From contig JAFSRY010000059.1 in the NCBI GenBank assembly GCA_017445845.1, forward strand, positions 1 through 52,788: DNA of 52,788 bases, read 5' to 3'. Below the pieces are notes generated by a model. The model did no database searches and was not told where the DNA came from. It worked only from the letters and a program-made list of their open reading frames with translations. The position numbers and the translations under genes are program-made. Of the stretch, positions 32,858 to 41,915 are shown in pieces; position 1 is the first letter of the stretch; every line of letters begins with the position of its first letter. This DNA is from Prevotella sp. GTDB taxonomy: Bacteria > Bacteroidota > Bacteroidia > Bacteroidales > Bacteroidaceae.

Positions 32858-32967
32858 TTTTTGGGTGATGAGTCTTTGGCTATATGCAGCCGCAAGCACA
32901 AGATTTACTGTTTTTTTGGGTGATGAGTCTTTGGCTATTTGCAGCCGCAGGCACAAGATTTACTGTT
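32858..32967. repeat. 55-bp tandem duplication at the ctp 3' end
   Basis: Copies 32858-32912 and 32913-32967 are 55 nt each with two differences (CTATATGC against CTATTTGC, CGCAAGC against CGCAGGC). The second copy contains the ctp stop codon (32960-32962), so the first copy repeats the gene's end downstream of it. Confidence 0.85.
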
Positions 32968-34534
32968 GCTGTGGAGTGGAAAGCACTTCGAGAGCGCGGT
33001 TGACGATATGATTGTTTTGATTGATGATTTGGAAATACTCGCTCATTCCCCACAGGTCGCGTCCGATGAGGGCCTTTAGCTGCAGGCGCAGTTGCGGGAG
33101 TGTGTTCTGCAGTTCCTCGTCGTCGCGGGGCTTGACATCTTTCTTCGCTGCGTCATCGAGCAGTTTGTCAATCATGTCTTTCGGCACCTCATACGACTCG
33201 GCGAATTTATCGAATGTGGGGTAGCTCTTCTTCAGCTGCTTCCGATGGCTGTCGATGTATTTCAGCGAGGCATCGATGATGAAGCTCTTGGCAGCCAGTT
33301 CGCGATGGAACCGCGTATACTGTGTGGTGTCAAGGGGCACGAAGTAGTCGGGCATGATGCCTCCGCCGCCATAGATGGTGCGGTGCTTGCGGAGGGTGTA
33401 GCAGCGCAGGGAGTCGTCGAAGTGGATGCTGTCGGCCGAATAGAGCTCGCCGTGTTTAAACCGTTTCTCGATGTCTTCGGCATAGTCTTTCTTCTCGCCC
33501 TTTACATAGGGTTTCTGGATGCAGCGTCCCGAAGGGGTATAGTAGTGGGCCACGGTGAGACGAATCATCGAACCGTCGGGAAATTCCAACGGCCGCTGCA
33601 CGAGTCCTTTGCCGAAGGTGCGTCGGCCGACGATGATGCCTCGGTCTTGGTCTTGGATGGCTCCGCTGAGAATTTCGCTGGCAGATGCCGTATATTCATT
33701 GGTGAGCACGACGATGCGTCCCGTGCGCAGCTTGCCGTTGCCATGCGCCTTGAACTCCTGTCGAGGCACGCGCAGTCCCTTTGTATAGACGATGAGGTCG
33801 CCATTCGCCAGGAACTCGTTGGCAATCTGTGCCGCTGCCTGCAGGTATCCGCCGCCGTTGTCCTGCAGGTCGACGATGAGGTCCTGCATTCCTTCGGCTC
33901 TTAGCTTTTCTACTCCTTCCATGAACTCATCGTAGGTGGTGGCACCGAAGGAAGTGATGCGGATGTATCCGATGCCCGGGCGTATCATATAGACTGCATC
34001 GACGGATGTGACGGGTATCTTGTCGCGCGTGACATTGAAGGTGAGCAGGTCTTTGATACCCCGTCGCACAATGCTCAGGTTGACCTTTGTTCCCTTTTTT
34101 CCTCGCAGACGTTTCATGATGTCTTCGCGCGACATCTTCACGCCGGCGATGGCCGTGTCGTTGACCGACACGATGCGGTCGCCCGCCTGTATGCCAACCT
34201 TTTCTGACGGTCCGCCGAAGACGGGCTGGATGACCAACAAGGTGTCTTCAACGATATTGAACTGCACGCCGATGCCTTCGAACGACCCTTGCAGCGGTTC
34301 GTTCATCTTCTCGGTTTCCTTGGCGGTGGTGTAGCTGGAGTGTGGGTCGAGTTTCTCAAGCATTCCGCGGATGGCATCTTCCACGAGTTTCTCATCGTCG
34401 ATACTGTCGACATAAAGGTTGGAGATGGCCATCTCTGCATTGAGCAGCTTGCGGATGTTAGCGTCGGAAGAGTGTTTCTGGGCTGCAGCCCCGACACTCA
34501 CTAAGCACGCCATTAATAAGAATATCTTTCTCAT
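32960..34534 (-). CDS. ctp: C-terminal processing peptidase (S41)
   Basis: The 524-residue periplasmic protease has a signal peptide (CLVSVGAAAQ), an N-terminal cap (DPHSSYTTAKE), a PDZ domain (about 85-165, FEGIGVQFNIVED to GIKDLLTFNVTR), and the S41 core with YIRITSFG, VDLQDNGGGYLQAAAQIAN, the catalytic serine in EYTASASEIL (about 281) and lysine in RTFGKGLVQ (about 306). A C-terminal extension of about 150 residues is usual in Bacteroidota. It trims or degrades periplasmic proteins. It lies 23 nt downstream of parE on the same strand and may share its transcript. Confidence 0.93.
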   Translation of the reverse strand: MRKIFLLMACLVSVGAAAQKHSSDANIRKLLNAEMAISNLYVDSIDDEKLVEDAIRGMLEKLDPHSSYTTAKETEKMNEPLQGSFEGIGVQFNIVEDTLLVIQPVFGGPSEKVGIQAGDRIVSVNDTAIAGVKMSREDIMKRLRGKKGTKVNLSIVRRGIKDLLTFNVTRDKIPVTSVDAVYMIRPGIGYIRITSFGATTYDEFMEGVEKLRAEGMQDLIVDLQDNGGGYLQAAAQIANEFLANGDLIVYTKGLRVPRQEFKAHGNGKLRTGRIVVLTNEYTASASEILSGAIQDQDRGIIVGRRTFGKGLVQRPLEFPDGSMIRLTVAHYYTPSGRCIQKPYVKGEKKDYAEDIEKRFKHGELYSADSIHFDDSLRCYTLRKHRTIYGGGGIMPDYFVPLDTTQYTRFHRELAAKSFIIDASLKYIDSHRKQLKKSYPTFDKFAESYEVPKDMIDKLLDDAAKKDVKPRDDEELQNTLPQLRLQLKALIGRDLWGMSEYFQIINQNNHIVNRALEVLSTPQQQ

Positions 34535-34557
34535 TCGTCTTATTTGTTTCTGTTTTT

Positions 34558-36531
34558 TTAATCCTCCTCGGGGATGTCTTCTTCTACTACGAGGTTGTTG
34601 ATGATGAAGTTCTGTCGCTCGGGTGTGTTCTTTCCCATATAGTATTCGAGGAGCTTTTGCACCTGATCGGTCTTGTGTAGCGTGACCTGTTCGATGCGCA
34701 TGTCGGGTCCGATGAAATGGGCAAATTCCTCGGGTGAGATTTCTCCGAGGCCTTTAAATCGGGTGATTTCCGGATCGGGTCCGAGGTCGTGTATGGCCTG
34801 CTGCCGTTCCTCCTCGTTATAGCAGTAGCGGGTGATGAAGTCGGTCTTCTTCTCGTTCTTCGTCAGCCGTGCGTCGGCAGCCTCGATGACCTTTTTGTCT
34901 TTGATCTTCGTGCGACGGTTGCGGACGCGGAAGAGGGGTGTCTGCAGAACATAGACATGTCCCTTCTTGATGAGGTCGGGGAAGAACTGCAGAAAGAAAG
35001 TGATAGTGAGCAGCCGGATGTGCATACCGTCGACGTCGGCATCGGTGGCAACGATGACCTTGTTGTAGCGCAGCGTGTCGAGACCGTCTTCGATGTCGAG
35101 GGCTGCCTGCAGCAGGTTGAACTCTTCGTTTTCGTAGACCACCTTCTTGGTGAGGCCGTAGGAGTTGAGGGGTTTTCCTCTCAGCGAGAAGACGGCCTGC
35201 GTGTTGACGTCGCGGCTCTTGGTGATGCTTCCGCTGGCCGAGTCTCCCTCGGTAATGAAGATGCACGACTCTTCCTTGCGTTCGTTCTTGGCGTCGCTGT
35301 AGTGAATGCGGCAGTCGCGCAGTTTCCGGTTGTGCAGGTTGGCTTTCTTCGACCGTTCGCGGGCCAGCTTCGTCACGCCAGCCATTGCCTTGCGTTCGCG
35401 CTCGCTCTCCTTGACCTTGTTCTCTATAGCTTCAGCCACGTCGCTGTGGATGTGGAGATAGTTGTCGACCTGCTGTTTTACGAAGTCGCCGACATATTTG
35501 TTGATGCTCTCTCCGCCTGGAGCCATATAGGTGGAGCCGAGCTTGATTTTCGTCTGGCTTTCGAAGACGGGTTCTTCCACGTTGATGGCGATGGCGGCGA
35601 CGAGACCGTTTCGGATGTCGCCGTATTCATATTTGCCGAAGAACTCCTTGATGGTCTTGGCAATGTGTTCTTTGAATGCACTCTGATGGGTGCCGCCTTG
35701 GGTGGTATGCTGTCCGTTGACAAACGAGTGGAACTCCTCGCCGTACTGGTCGGTGTGGGTGAAGGCAATCTCGATGTCGTCGCCTTTCATGTGGACGATG
35801 GGGTAGAGTCCGTCGGTGGTCATGGTGTCGGTGAGCAGGTCTTTCAGTCCGTTTCGGCTGAGGATGCGCCGCCCGTTGAACATGATGGCGAGTCCGGTGT
35901 TCAGGTAGGTGTAGTTGCGCAGCATCGTCTCGACGATGTCGTTGTGGAACGAATAGTTCTTGAACAATGCCGGGTCGTTGTCGGGTTCGAAATAGATATA
36001 TGTGCCGTTCTCGTCGGCAGAGGGCTGTGTGGTGTCGCTGACGAGGTCGCCGCGCTCGAAGGTGAGTTCGCGTACCTTTCCGTCGCGATAGCTTCTGACG
36101 GCGAAGTGGCTGCTGAGGAAGTTGACGGCTTTCACGCCGACGCCGTTCAGTCCTACGGACTTCTTAAAGGCCTTCGAGTCGTATTTGCCGCCGGTGTTCA
36201 GTTGGCTGACCGCCTCGAGCAGCTTGCCCTGCGGAATGCCTCGGCCATAGTCGCGGACGGAGACGCGGAGGCTGTCTTCGATGTCGATTTCTATGCGCTT
36301 GCCTGCGTTCATGCGGAACTCATCGATACTGTTGTCGATGACCTCCTTGAGCAGCACGTAGATACCGTCTTCGGGCAGTGAGCCGTCGCCGAGGCGGCCG
36401 ATATACATGCCGGGTCGGGTGCGGATGTGCTCCTTGTCGCTCAGGTGGCGGATGTTGTCGTCGGTATAGGCAGTTGTCGGTGCCCCTTCTCCTTGCTCCT
36501 CCCAAGAGATGGGAGTTGTTTCGTCTTGCAT
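34558..36531 (-). CDS. parE: DNA topoisomerase IV subunit B
   Basis: The 657-residue type IIA topoisomerase subunit has the GHKL ATPase domain ([20 protein letters not shown] with the catalytic glutamate, [24 protein letters not shown]), the transducer domain ([23 protein letters not shown]) and the TOPRIM domain with ITEGDSASG and [14 protein letters not shown]. It supplies ATP hydrolysis for decatenation of chromosomes with ParC. The size and lack of the gyrase insert favour ParE over GyrB. The ATG at 36531 is used; fourteen further codons upstream are not gene-like. Confidence 0.92.
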   Translation of the reverse strand: MQDETTPISWEEQGEGAPTTAYTDDNIRHLSDKEHIRTRPGMYIGRLGDGSLPEDGIYVLLKEVIDNSIDEFRMNAGKRIEIDIEDSLRVSVRDYGRGIPQGKLLEAVSQLNTGGKYDSKAFKKSVGLNGVGVKAVNFLSSHFAVRSYRDGKVRELTFERGDLVSDTTQPSADENGTYIYFEPDNDPALFKNYSFHNDIVETMLRNYTYLNTGLAIMFNGRRILSRNGLKDLLTDTMTTDGLYPIVHMKGDDIEIAFTHTDQYGEEFHSFVNGQHTTQGGTHQSAFKEHIAKTIKEFFGKYEYGDIRNGLVAAIAINVEEPVFESQTKIKLGSTYMAPGGESINKYVGDFVKQQVDNYLHIHSDVAEAIENKVKESERERKAMAGVTKLARERSKKANLHNRKLRDCRIHYSDAKNERKEESCIFITEGDSASGSITKSRDVNTQAVFSLRGKPLNSYGLTKKVVYENEEFNLLQAALDIEDGLDTLRYNKVIVATDADVDGMHIRLLTITFFLQFFPDLIKKGHVYVLQTPLFRVRNRRTKIKDKKVIEAADARLTKNEKKTDFITRYCYNEEERQQAIHDLGPDPEITRFKGLGEISPEEFAHFIGPDMRIEQVTLHKTDQVQKLLEYYMGKNTPERQNFIINNLVVEEDIPEED

Positions 36532-36611
36532 ATCTGTTTCTTTTATTTTTAATTGGCCCACTCCCAGTCCCATTCCCTGTAGGGCGTGGCTGTGGAGCGC
36601 TCATCTTTTCG

Positions 36612-37766
36612 TTACAAACTCTTCTTGTAGCAGCGGCGCCGCTTGTGCTGTTCGTAGTTGAGGTATTGCCACTGGCTCTGCACCTTTTCGTTGGTCTCCA
36701 TCTCAACGTGAGTCTCACCCCATTCGAAGCCATAGGCCTGATAGCGGGGGATGAGGTCGTAGAAGAGCAGGGCGTTGGCACCCTTCTTGCGGTATTCGGG
36801 CAAGACACCGAGCAGCAGCAGGTCGACATACTTCGTCTTATGGAACTTCAGTGCGCGCCACACATACCACCATCCGAAGGGCAACAGGCGGCCGCGGCGG
36901 CACTTCTGCAGGGCACGCGACAGCGAGGGGATGGTGATGCCCACGCCGATGACCTTGTGGTCGGGCGTGTTCCAGTCTTCGATGAAGGTGATGAGTGAGA
37001 GGTCGGCAAAGGCCAGATACATCTTCGTATATTGTTGGCGTTGCTTCTCTGAAAGTTCGGAGTAGCCATAGAGGTCCTTGAAGGTCTCGTTGATGACTTT
37101 GAACAGCTTCTCGCCGTAGCCGTCGGGGCCGAGGGCTTCGTTCTTGGTGATTTTCTTGATGTGCAGGTTGTAGCGCTCCATGATCATCTCGGAAATCTTC
37201 AGGTATTTCTCGGGCATACCCTCTTTCGGCACGAAGAGCTTATACTCTACATAGTCGTTGTCTTTCTCCCATCCGCCCATCTGCTCCATGTGCTGCGGGT
37301 AGTAGGGGTAGTTATAGAGGGTCGCCATGGTGTTCAGTTCCTCGAAGCCGCGTGTGAGCATACCCTCGGGGTCCATGTCGGTGAAGCCCAGCGGTCCAAT
37401 GATTTCTTCCATTCCGTGTTGGCGGCCGTAGTCTTCGACGGCTTTCAGCAGCGCCGTTGACACCTCGATGTCGTCGATGAAGTCAATCCATCCGAAGCGC
37501 ACGCTCTTGCGTTGCCACTTCTCGTTGGCCTTGTGGTTGATGATGGCGGCCGTTCGTCCCACCAGCTTGCCGTCCTTGTAGGCCAGAAAATATTCGGCTT
37601 CGCAGAAGTCGAAAGCAGCGTTGCGGTCTTTGCGCAACGTGTTCATCTCGTCAATGAAGAGGTTGGGTGCGTCGTAGGGACTGCCCTTGTATAAATCGTA
37701 GTGGAGGTTGATGAATTTCTTCAGGTCGCTCCGTGTTTCCACCTTTTTGATGATTACTGATGCCAT
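36612..37766 (-). CDS. GNAT-like acetyltransferase, large
   Basis: The 384-residue protein resembles a large GNAT-type family common in Bacteroidota, with a central NEKWQRKSVRFGWIDFIDD, EEIIGPLGFTDMDPEGML, KVINETFKDLYGYSEL and a C-terminal acetyl-CoA-like region (LLLLGVLPEYRKKGANALLF) ending in a basic tail (EQHKRRRCYKKSL). The RKKGA stretch is the usual CoA-binding loop position. The acceptor is unknown. The start at 37766 is supported by a -7 element 31 nt upstream; a start at 37808 would lie above that promoter. Confidence 0.75.
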   Translation of the reverse strand: MASVIIKKVETRSDLKKFINLHYDLYKGSPYDAPNLFIDEMNTLRKDRNAAFDFCEAEYFLAYKDGKLVGRTAAIINHKANEKWQRKSVRFGWIDFIDDIEVSTALLKAVEDYGRQHGMEEIIGPLGFTDMDPEGMLTRGFEELNTMATLYNYPYYPQHMEQMGGWEKDNDYVEYKLFVPKEGMPEKYLKISEMIMERYNLHIKKITKNEALGPDGYGEKLFKVINETFKDLYGYSELSEKQRQQYTKMYLAFADLSLITFIEDWNTPDHKVIGVGITIPSLSRALQKCRRGRLLPFGWWYVWRALKFHKTKYVDLLLLGVLPEYRKKGANALLFYDLIPRYQAYGFEWGETHVEMETNEKVQSQWQYLNYEQHKRRRCYKKSL

Positions 37767-37797
37767 CTTGTTTTTGGTTTTAGTTGTATTAAACGCA

Positions 37798-37805
37798 CAA
37801 AGATA
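37798..37805 (-). promoter_or_regulatory. -7 promoter element for the acetyltransferase gene
   Basis: On the minus strand this is TATCTTTG, a full consensus match, 31 nt before the ATG at 37766. Confidence 0.6.
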
Positions 37806-37869
37806 CAACTTTTTTCCCGAAAACCCTGCATTGGCATTGTGTTTTTAACGTGTTTTTCATTATTGCAGC

Positions 37870-38027
37870 CCGATGTCTCAGCCTTCTGCGGTCCGATGTC
37901 TTAGTTTTCTGATGGCCGAAGTCTTGGCCTTCAGTAGTCCGATGCTAAGTCTTCTGACGGACGATGCTAAGCTTTCTGTTTGCCGGTCCTGTGCTTTGTG
38001 TGTGTCGAAGCTATGTTTTGTGCTTTG
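37870..38027. repeat. Degenerate 22-23-nt tandem repeat array
   Basis: About seven units of 22-23 nt run head to tail, each opening CCGATG or a variant (CCGAAG, ACGATG, CCGGTC, TCGAAG) and containing a CTTCTG or CTTTCTG core. Unit starts are near 37870, 37893, 37916, 37939, 37961, 37983 and 38005. This fills most of the 345-nt gap between the acetyltransferase promoter and the aminotransferase gene; a 65-codon frame across it is an effect of the repeats. Confidence 0.65.
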
Positions 38028-38111
38028 CCAGGGGCATGAGTTGTCTTTGGCGATAGTGGCTATTGTCTGACAAGACAGTTAGGGCTGAGGGCGAACATGA
38101 AGTGATGCCGC

Positions 38112-39296
38112 TCACAACAGACTTTTCACCACACTGCGGAAACGCCTGAGACCTTCCATCATCCGGCTGCGGGGGCAGGCAATGTTGAATCGTACATATC
38201 TGTCGTCGCCGTAGATTGAACCGCTGCTAAGCAGGAGTTCTGCATGGTCTTTCAGACAGTCGGTCAGCTCGTCGCCTGTCATCTCCGTCGCGCTGATGTC
38301 CACCCAGACAAGATAGGTACCTTCGAGGGTGGTGACGGGTAGCTGCGGAAACCATTCGTTGAAATAATCTACGAAGGCGCGATAATTACAATAGATGTAT
38401 TCGTTAAGGGCCGTCAGCCACTCCTCCCCTTCGTTATAGGCCGCCTCGAGGGCAATCACTCCGAAGGGGTTCACGTCGCATACTTCGTTGATGTTGATGG
38501 CCCGGTCGATGCGTCGGCGTGTCTCGGCGTCGCGACAGATGATGTTGGCAATCTGTAGACCGGCGGTATTGAACGACTTCGACGGTGAACACAGGACAAT
38601 GGCTGTGTCGTCAATGGTGGCATAAGGCACATAATGGTGGCAGGGCATCACGATCTCGCAGTGAATCTCGTCGCTGACAACACGCACATGGTTCCGACGG
38701 CAGATGGTGGCTATCTTCTCCAGTTCGTCCGTTCGCCAGACGCGGCCGGCAGGGTTGTGGGGATTGCAGAGTACGAAGAGGGTTGCCTTTTCGTCTTCGC
38801 AACAGTCCTCGAAGGCTTCGAAGTCAATCTCATAGGAATAGGTGGTGGGAAGCGACGGGTCGGAAAGGAAGGGCTCTTCTTGGGTGGGGAGAAGGGGACA
38901 CGTCAACACTTCACAGCCATTGTTGCGGATGGAAGAGAAGAAACAGTTGTAGACTGGCGTCATCACAATGACTTTCTCGCCTGGCATCGTGAGGGCCTTG
39001 ATGACGCAGGAGAGGGCAGGGACGACACCGGTCGTATATTGTATCCAGTCTTGTTGAATGGTCCAATGGTGGCGGCGCTGAAACCAGTTGATAATGGCCT
39101 CATAATAGCTGTCGGGTACGAAGGTGTAGCCGAAGATGCCATGTTCCACGCGGCGACGCAGGGCTTCGGTGATGCAAGGTGCCGTCTCAAAGTCCATGTC
39201 GGCAACCCACATCGGAAGAACATCGGAATATTCGTCCCACTTGTAGCTGTTGGTGTTGCGGCGGTCAATCAGTTTATCAAAGTTTGGCTTAGACAT
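38112..39296 (-). CDS. PatB/MalY-family PLP-dependent aminotransferase or C-S lyase
   Basis: The 394-residue fold-type I PLP enzyme has the PatB/MalY signatures: NTNSYKWDEYSDVLPMWVADMDF at the start (split here across residues 15-37), IFGYTFVPDSYYEAIINW, VLCNPHNPAGRVW, VVSDEIHCEIV and the Schiff-base lysine in CSPSKSFNTAGLQ (about 239). Family members cleave cystathionine or cysteine, releasing ammonia, pyruvate and a thiol. The length is standard. It is followed after 40 nt by no co-directional gene; upstream on the same strand lies the DUF3737 gene, 40 nt away. Confidence 0.88.
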   Translation of the reverse strand: MSKPNFDKLIDRRNTNSYKWDEYSDVLPMWVADMDFETAPCITEALRRRVEHGIFGYTFVPDSYYEAIINWFQRRHHWTIQQDWIQYTTGVVPALSCVIKALTMPGEKVIVMTPVYNCFFSSIRNNGCEVLTCPLLPTQEEPFLSDPSLPTTYSYEIDFEAFEDCCEDEKATLFVLCNPHNPAGRVWRTDELEKIATICRRNHVRVVSDEIHCEIVMPCHHYVPYATIDDTAIVLCSPSKSFNTAGLQIANIICRDAETRRRIDRAININEVCDVNPFGVIALEAAYNEGEEWLTALNEYIYCNYRAFVDYFNEWFPQLPVTTLEGTYLVWVDISATEMTGDELTDCLKDHAELLLSSGSIYGDDRYVRFNIACPRSRMMEGLRRFRSVVKSLL

Positions 39297-39336
39297 AATG
39301 ACAAGTTTTTAGACGGGATGACAAATTTCATTCTGC

Positions 39337-40182
39337 CTATTGGCGGACTTGGATGACGCAGTTGTTGGGTTGGCGCACAAACTCGTCGTAGGTGACGGTG
39401 CCGATGGCATCGGCTACGATATGTCCGCTGATGGGGTTCTTGATTTCGGTGATGGCTCCACGGATGTCGGCCTCTACATAGGAGTCTTCGAAGGCACGGT
39501 CGCAGGCGGCATCGAAGGTGCAGTTCTCAAGGACCAGGTCTTTGACGTAGCAAAGAGGCTGTTCGCCGGCAATATGACAATTGACGAGCCGTACTCCCTT
39601 TGAGTGCCAAGCCAGGTATTCCCCGTCGAGGACAGAGTCGTAGATGGTGACATTCTCACATTCCCAGAAGGAGTCCTTTGTCGTGATGCGGGCATTGTGA
39701 ACCTCCACATTCTTACAGTATTGGAAGACATACTTTGAGTCGCTCTCTAAGCCGTCGACAAAGATGTCCTCGCTGAACATGAAAGGATAAGTGCCGTCGT
39801 GCAGGCGGACATTCTTGATGGTCAGGCCTTTGATGCGCCAGAAGGTCTCGTCGGCATCGTTGATGGTGACGTTCTCGAGTGTCAGGTTCTTCATCTCGCG
39901 GAACAGTTTGGGACTGTCGATGACGCAGTCGCGCATCGTCATATTGTTGGAATACCAGATGGCCGAGCGCGCGCCCACCTCGAAGTGGCAGTTGGTGAGG
40001 AGGCTGCCTTCGACATGCCACCACGGGTATTTGCCGATGAAGCGGCAGTGGTCGGCCTCGATGTTCTGACAGCATTTGATGCCCGACTCACCTTCGGTGA
40101 TTGTAACGTTTTCTAATCGTGTGTCGTGAAGTCCAAAAAGGGGGCGTTCGCCCCCGAACGATTTATCTTTGATGAGTTCCAT
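39337..40182 (-). CDS. DUF3737 family protein (right-handed beta-helix)
   Basis: The 281-residue protein is a DUF3737 member: it opens KDKSFGGERPLFGLHDTRLE and continues in short repeats of hydrophobic, turn and polar residues (NVTITEGESGIK, NCHFEVGARSAIWYS, NLTLENVTINDADETFW, CENVTIYDSVLDGEYLAWHS) that build a right-handed beta-helix. There is no signal peptide, so it is probably cytoplasmic. Its activity is unknown. It lies between the PatB-like gene and the HerA-like ATPase gene with gaps of 40 and 15 nt, so the three may be co-transcribed. Confidence 0.87.
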   Translation of the reverse strand: MELIKDKSFGGERPLFGLHDTRLENVTITEGESGIKCCQNIEADHCRFIGKYPWWHVEGSLLTNCHFEVGARSAIWYSNNMTMRDCVIDSPKLFREMKNLTLENVTINDADETFWRIKGLTIKNVRLHDGTYPFMFSEDIFVDGLESDSKYVFQYCKNVEVHNARITTKDSFWECENVTIYDSVLDGEYLAWHSKGVRLVNCHIAGEQPLCYVKDLVLENCTFDAACDRAFEDSYVEADIRGAITEIKNPISGHIVADAIGTVTYDEFVRQPNNCVIQVRQ

Positions 40183-40197
40183 AATAGGGTTGATTGT

Positions 40198-41781
40198 TTA
40201 TTTGATGAGGTTGCCGAGAATGTCGCGCGACAGTTCTCGAGTGATGGTTCGTGTGGCAGCCGAGGTGGCATTCTTGACAACCTTGCCTGTGGCTGAAGTG
40301 GAAGACTTTGTCTTCTTACCGGTTATCTTGTCGCTGACCATCGTGCCGAGGACGGTGGCAACGGTGGAGGTGACGGCGGTGATGACGGCCTTCATGACTT
40401 TCGACATGATGCCGGGTTTCTTCTTCTCTTCCTTGGCAGTTTTCTTCGTTTCTTTCTCTTCTTGTTCATCCTGTGTTTCCTTGGCTTCCTTGCATAGGAT
40501 TTCATAGGCACTCTCGCGGTCAACCATCGTGTCATATTTCCCGTAGAGGTCGCTCTGCTTGATCAAGTCGAGGCGTTGGCCTTCAGTGATGGCTCCAATC
40601 TGCGACAGGGGGAACAGTATCTTGGCACGTTCTACGACGGCGGGAGCTCCCTTCTCGTCGAGGAAGCTCACGAGGGCTTCACCGGTCTCAAGGTTCATGA
40701 TGGCTTCGTCGGTCTTGAATTCCGGGTTGGCACGGAAAGTGTCGGCGGCAGTCTTCACCGCCTTCTGGTCTTTCGGAGTGTAGGCACGAAGGGCATGTTG
40801 TACGCGGTTGCCCAACTGTCCGAGGATGTTCTCGGGGATGTCGGTGGGGCTTTGGGTGATGAAATAGATGCCTACTCCTTTCGAACGGATGAGCCGGATG
40901 ACTTGTTCAATCTTGTCCAAGAGGGCTTTCGAGGTTCCTTCGAAGAGCATGTGGGCTTCGTCGAAGAAGAAGACCAGCTTGGGCATGGGGAGGTCTCCGA
41001 CTTCGGGCAGTGTGCTGTAGAGTTCGCTGAGAAGCCAGAGCAGGAAGGTGGAATAGAGTTTGGGCTGCATCATCAGCTTGTCGGCAGCAAGGACATTCAT
41101 GATGCCTTTTCTTCCCGACGGAGAATTGCCGGGCACGGTGGCAAGGAGGTCGTTGATGTCGAAGGCGGGTTCGCCAAAGAACTGGTTGGCTCCTTGGTTC
41201 TCTAACTGGAGGAGGGCTCGCTGGATGGCTCCTACGCTGGCTGCCGATACGTTGCCATATTGGGTAGTATATTCCTTGGCGTGTTTCGATACATAGTCGA
41301 GCATCGAGCGGAGGTCTTTGAGGTCGAGGATGAGCAGACCTCGCTCGTCGGCGATGCGGAAGACAATGTTAAGGACACCGTCTTGGGTTTCATTGAGTTC
41401 TAACAGGCGCGAGAGTAGCTGAGGTCCCATCTGGCTGACGGTGGCACGCATGGGATGACCCTGTTCTCCATAGACGTCAAAGAAACGGACGGGACACGAC
41501 TGGAACGCAGGGTTCTCGATGCCAAACTCCGGCAGGCGTTTCTCGATGAAACCGCTCATTTTCCCTACTTGTGAGATGCCGGAGAGGTCGCCTTTCATGT
41601 CGGCCATGAAGCAGGGGACGCCAGCCTGACAAAACGTTTCGGCCATCACCTGCAGGGTGACCGTCTTACCAGTACCTGTGGCACCGGCAATAAGACCGTG
41701 CCGGTTGGCCATCTTTCCGTTGATGCTAAGTGCTCCGTTTGAGCAATGGGCGATATACAGCCCGCGTTCGCTTTCGTACAT
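40198..41781 (-). CDS. HerA-like helicase/ATPase (DUF853)
   Basis: The 527-residue protein is a FtsK/HerA-type ATPase of the DUF853 group. Walker A is GATGTGKT (residues 33-40), followed by [16 protein letters not shown]; Walker B is [13 protein letters not shown] and a sensor stretch is [15 protein letters not shown]. The C-terminal 100 residues are first charged ([20 protein letters not shown]), then hydrophobic and Thr/Ser-rich. E. coli YjgR belongs to this group. The role is not established; no nuclease gene (NurA-like) lies beside it. A -7 promoter lies 32 nt upstream. Confidence 0.88.
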   Translation of the reverse strand: MYESERGLYIAHCSNGALSINGKMANRHGLIAGATGTGKTVTLQVMAETFCQAGVPCFMADMKGDLSGISQVGKMSGFIEKRLPEFGIENPAFQSCPVRFFDVYGEQGHPMRATVSQMGPQLLSRLLELNETQDGVLNIVFRIADERGLLILDLKDLRSMLDYVSKHAKEYTTQYGNVSAASVGAIQRALLQLENQGANQFFGEPAFDINDLLATVPGNSPSGRKGIMNVLAADKLMMQPKLYSTFLLWLLSELYSTLPEVGDLPMPKLVFFFDEAHMLFEGTSKALLDKIEQVIRLIRSKGVGIYFITQSPTDIPENILGQLGNRVQHALRAYTPKDQKAVKTAADTFRANPEFKTDEAIMNLETGEALVSFLDEKGAPAVVERAKILFPLSQIGAITEGQRLDLIKQSDLYGKYDTMVDRESAYEILCKEAKETQDEQEEKETKKTAKEEKKKPGIMSKVMKAVITAVTSTVATVLGTMVSDKITGKKTKSSTSATGKVVKNATSAATRTITRELSRDILGNLIK

Positions 41782-41812
41782 ATATTATATAATGTTGTTT
41801 TGTTATCTTCTG

Positions 41813-41820
41813 CAAAGATA
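41813..41820 (-). promoter_or_regulatory. -7 promoter element for the HerA-like gene
   Basis: On the minus strand this is TATCTTTG, a full consensus match, 32 nt before the ATG at 41781. It may also serve the DUF3737 and PatB-like genes. Confidence 0.58.
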
Positions 41821-41915
41821 CGAATAAGCGAGTGCAAAACAAAGAAAACAGAAACTTGTTTATGTTTTTTTATGTTTTGCCAAGCCAAAAATGAAAGAAA
41901 AAAGAGATTCGGTTC

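Noticed and set aside
34789-36381. 530-codon open frame on the plus strand opposite parE
   Set aside because: It mirrors the codon pattern of parE, has no domain, promoter or ribosome-binding signal, and similar long antisense frames occur opposite other high-GC3 genes in the window.
37873-38070. 65-codon frame in the 22-23-nt array
   Set aside because: It is produced by translation of the repeats and has no other gene signal.
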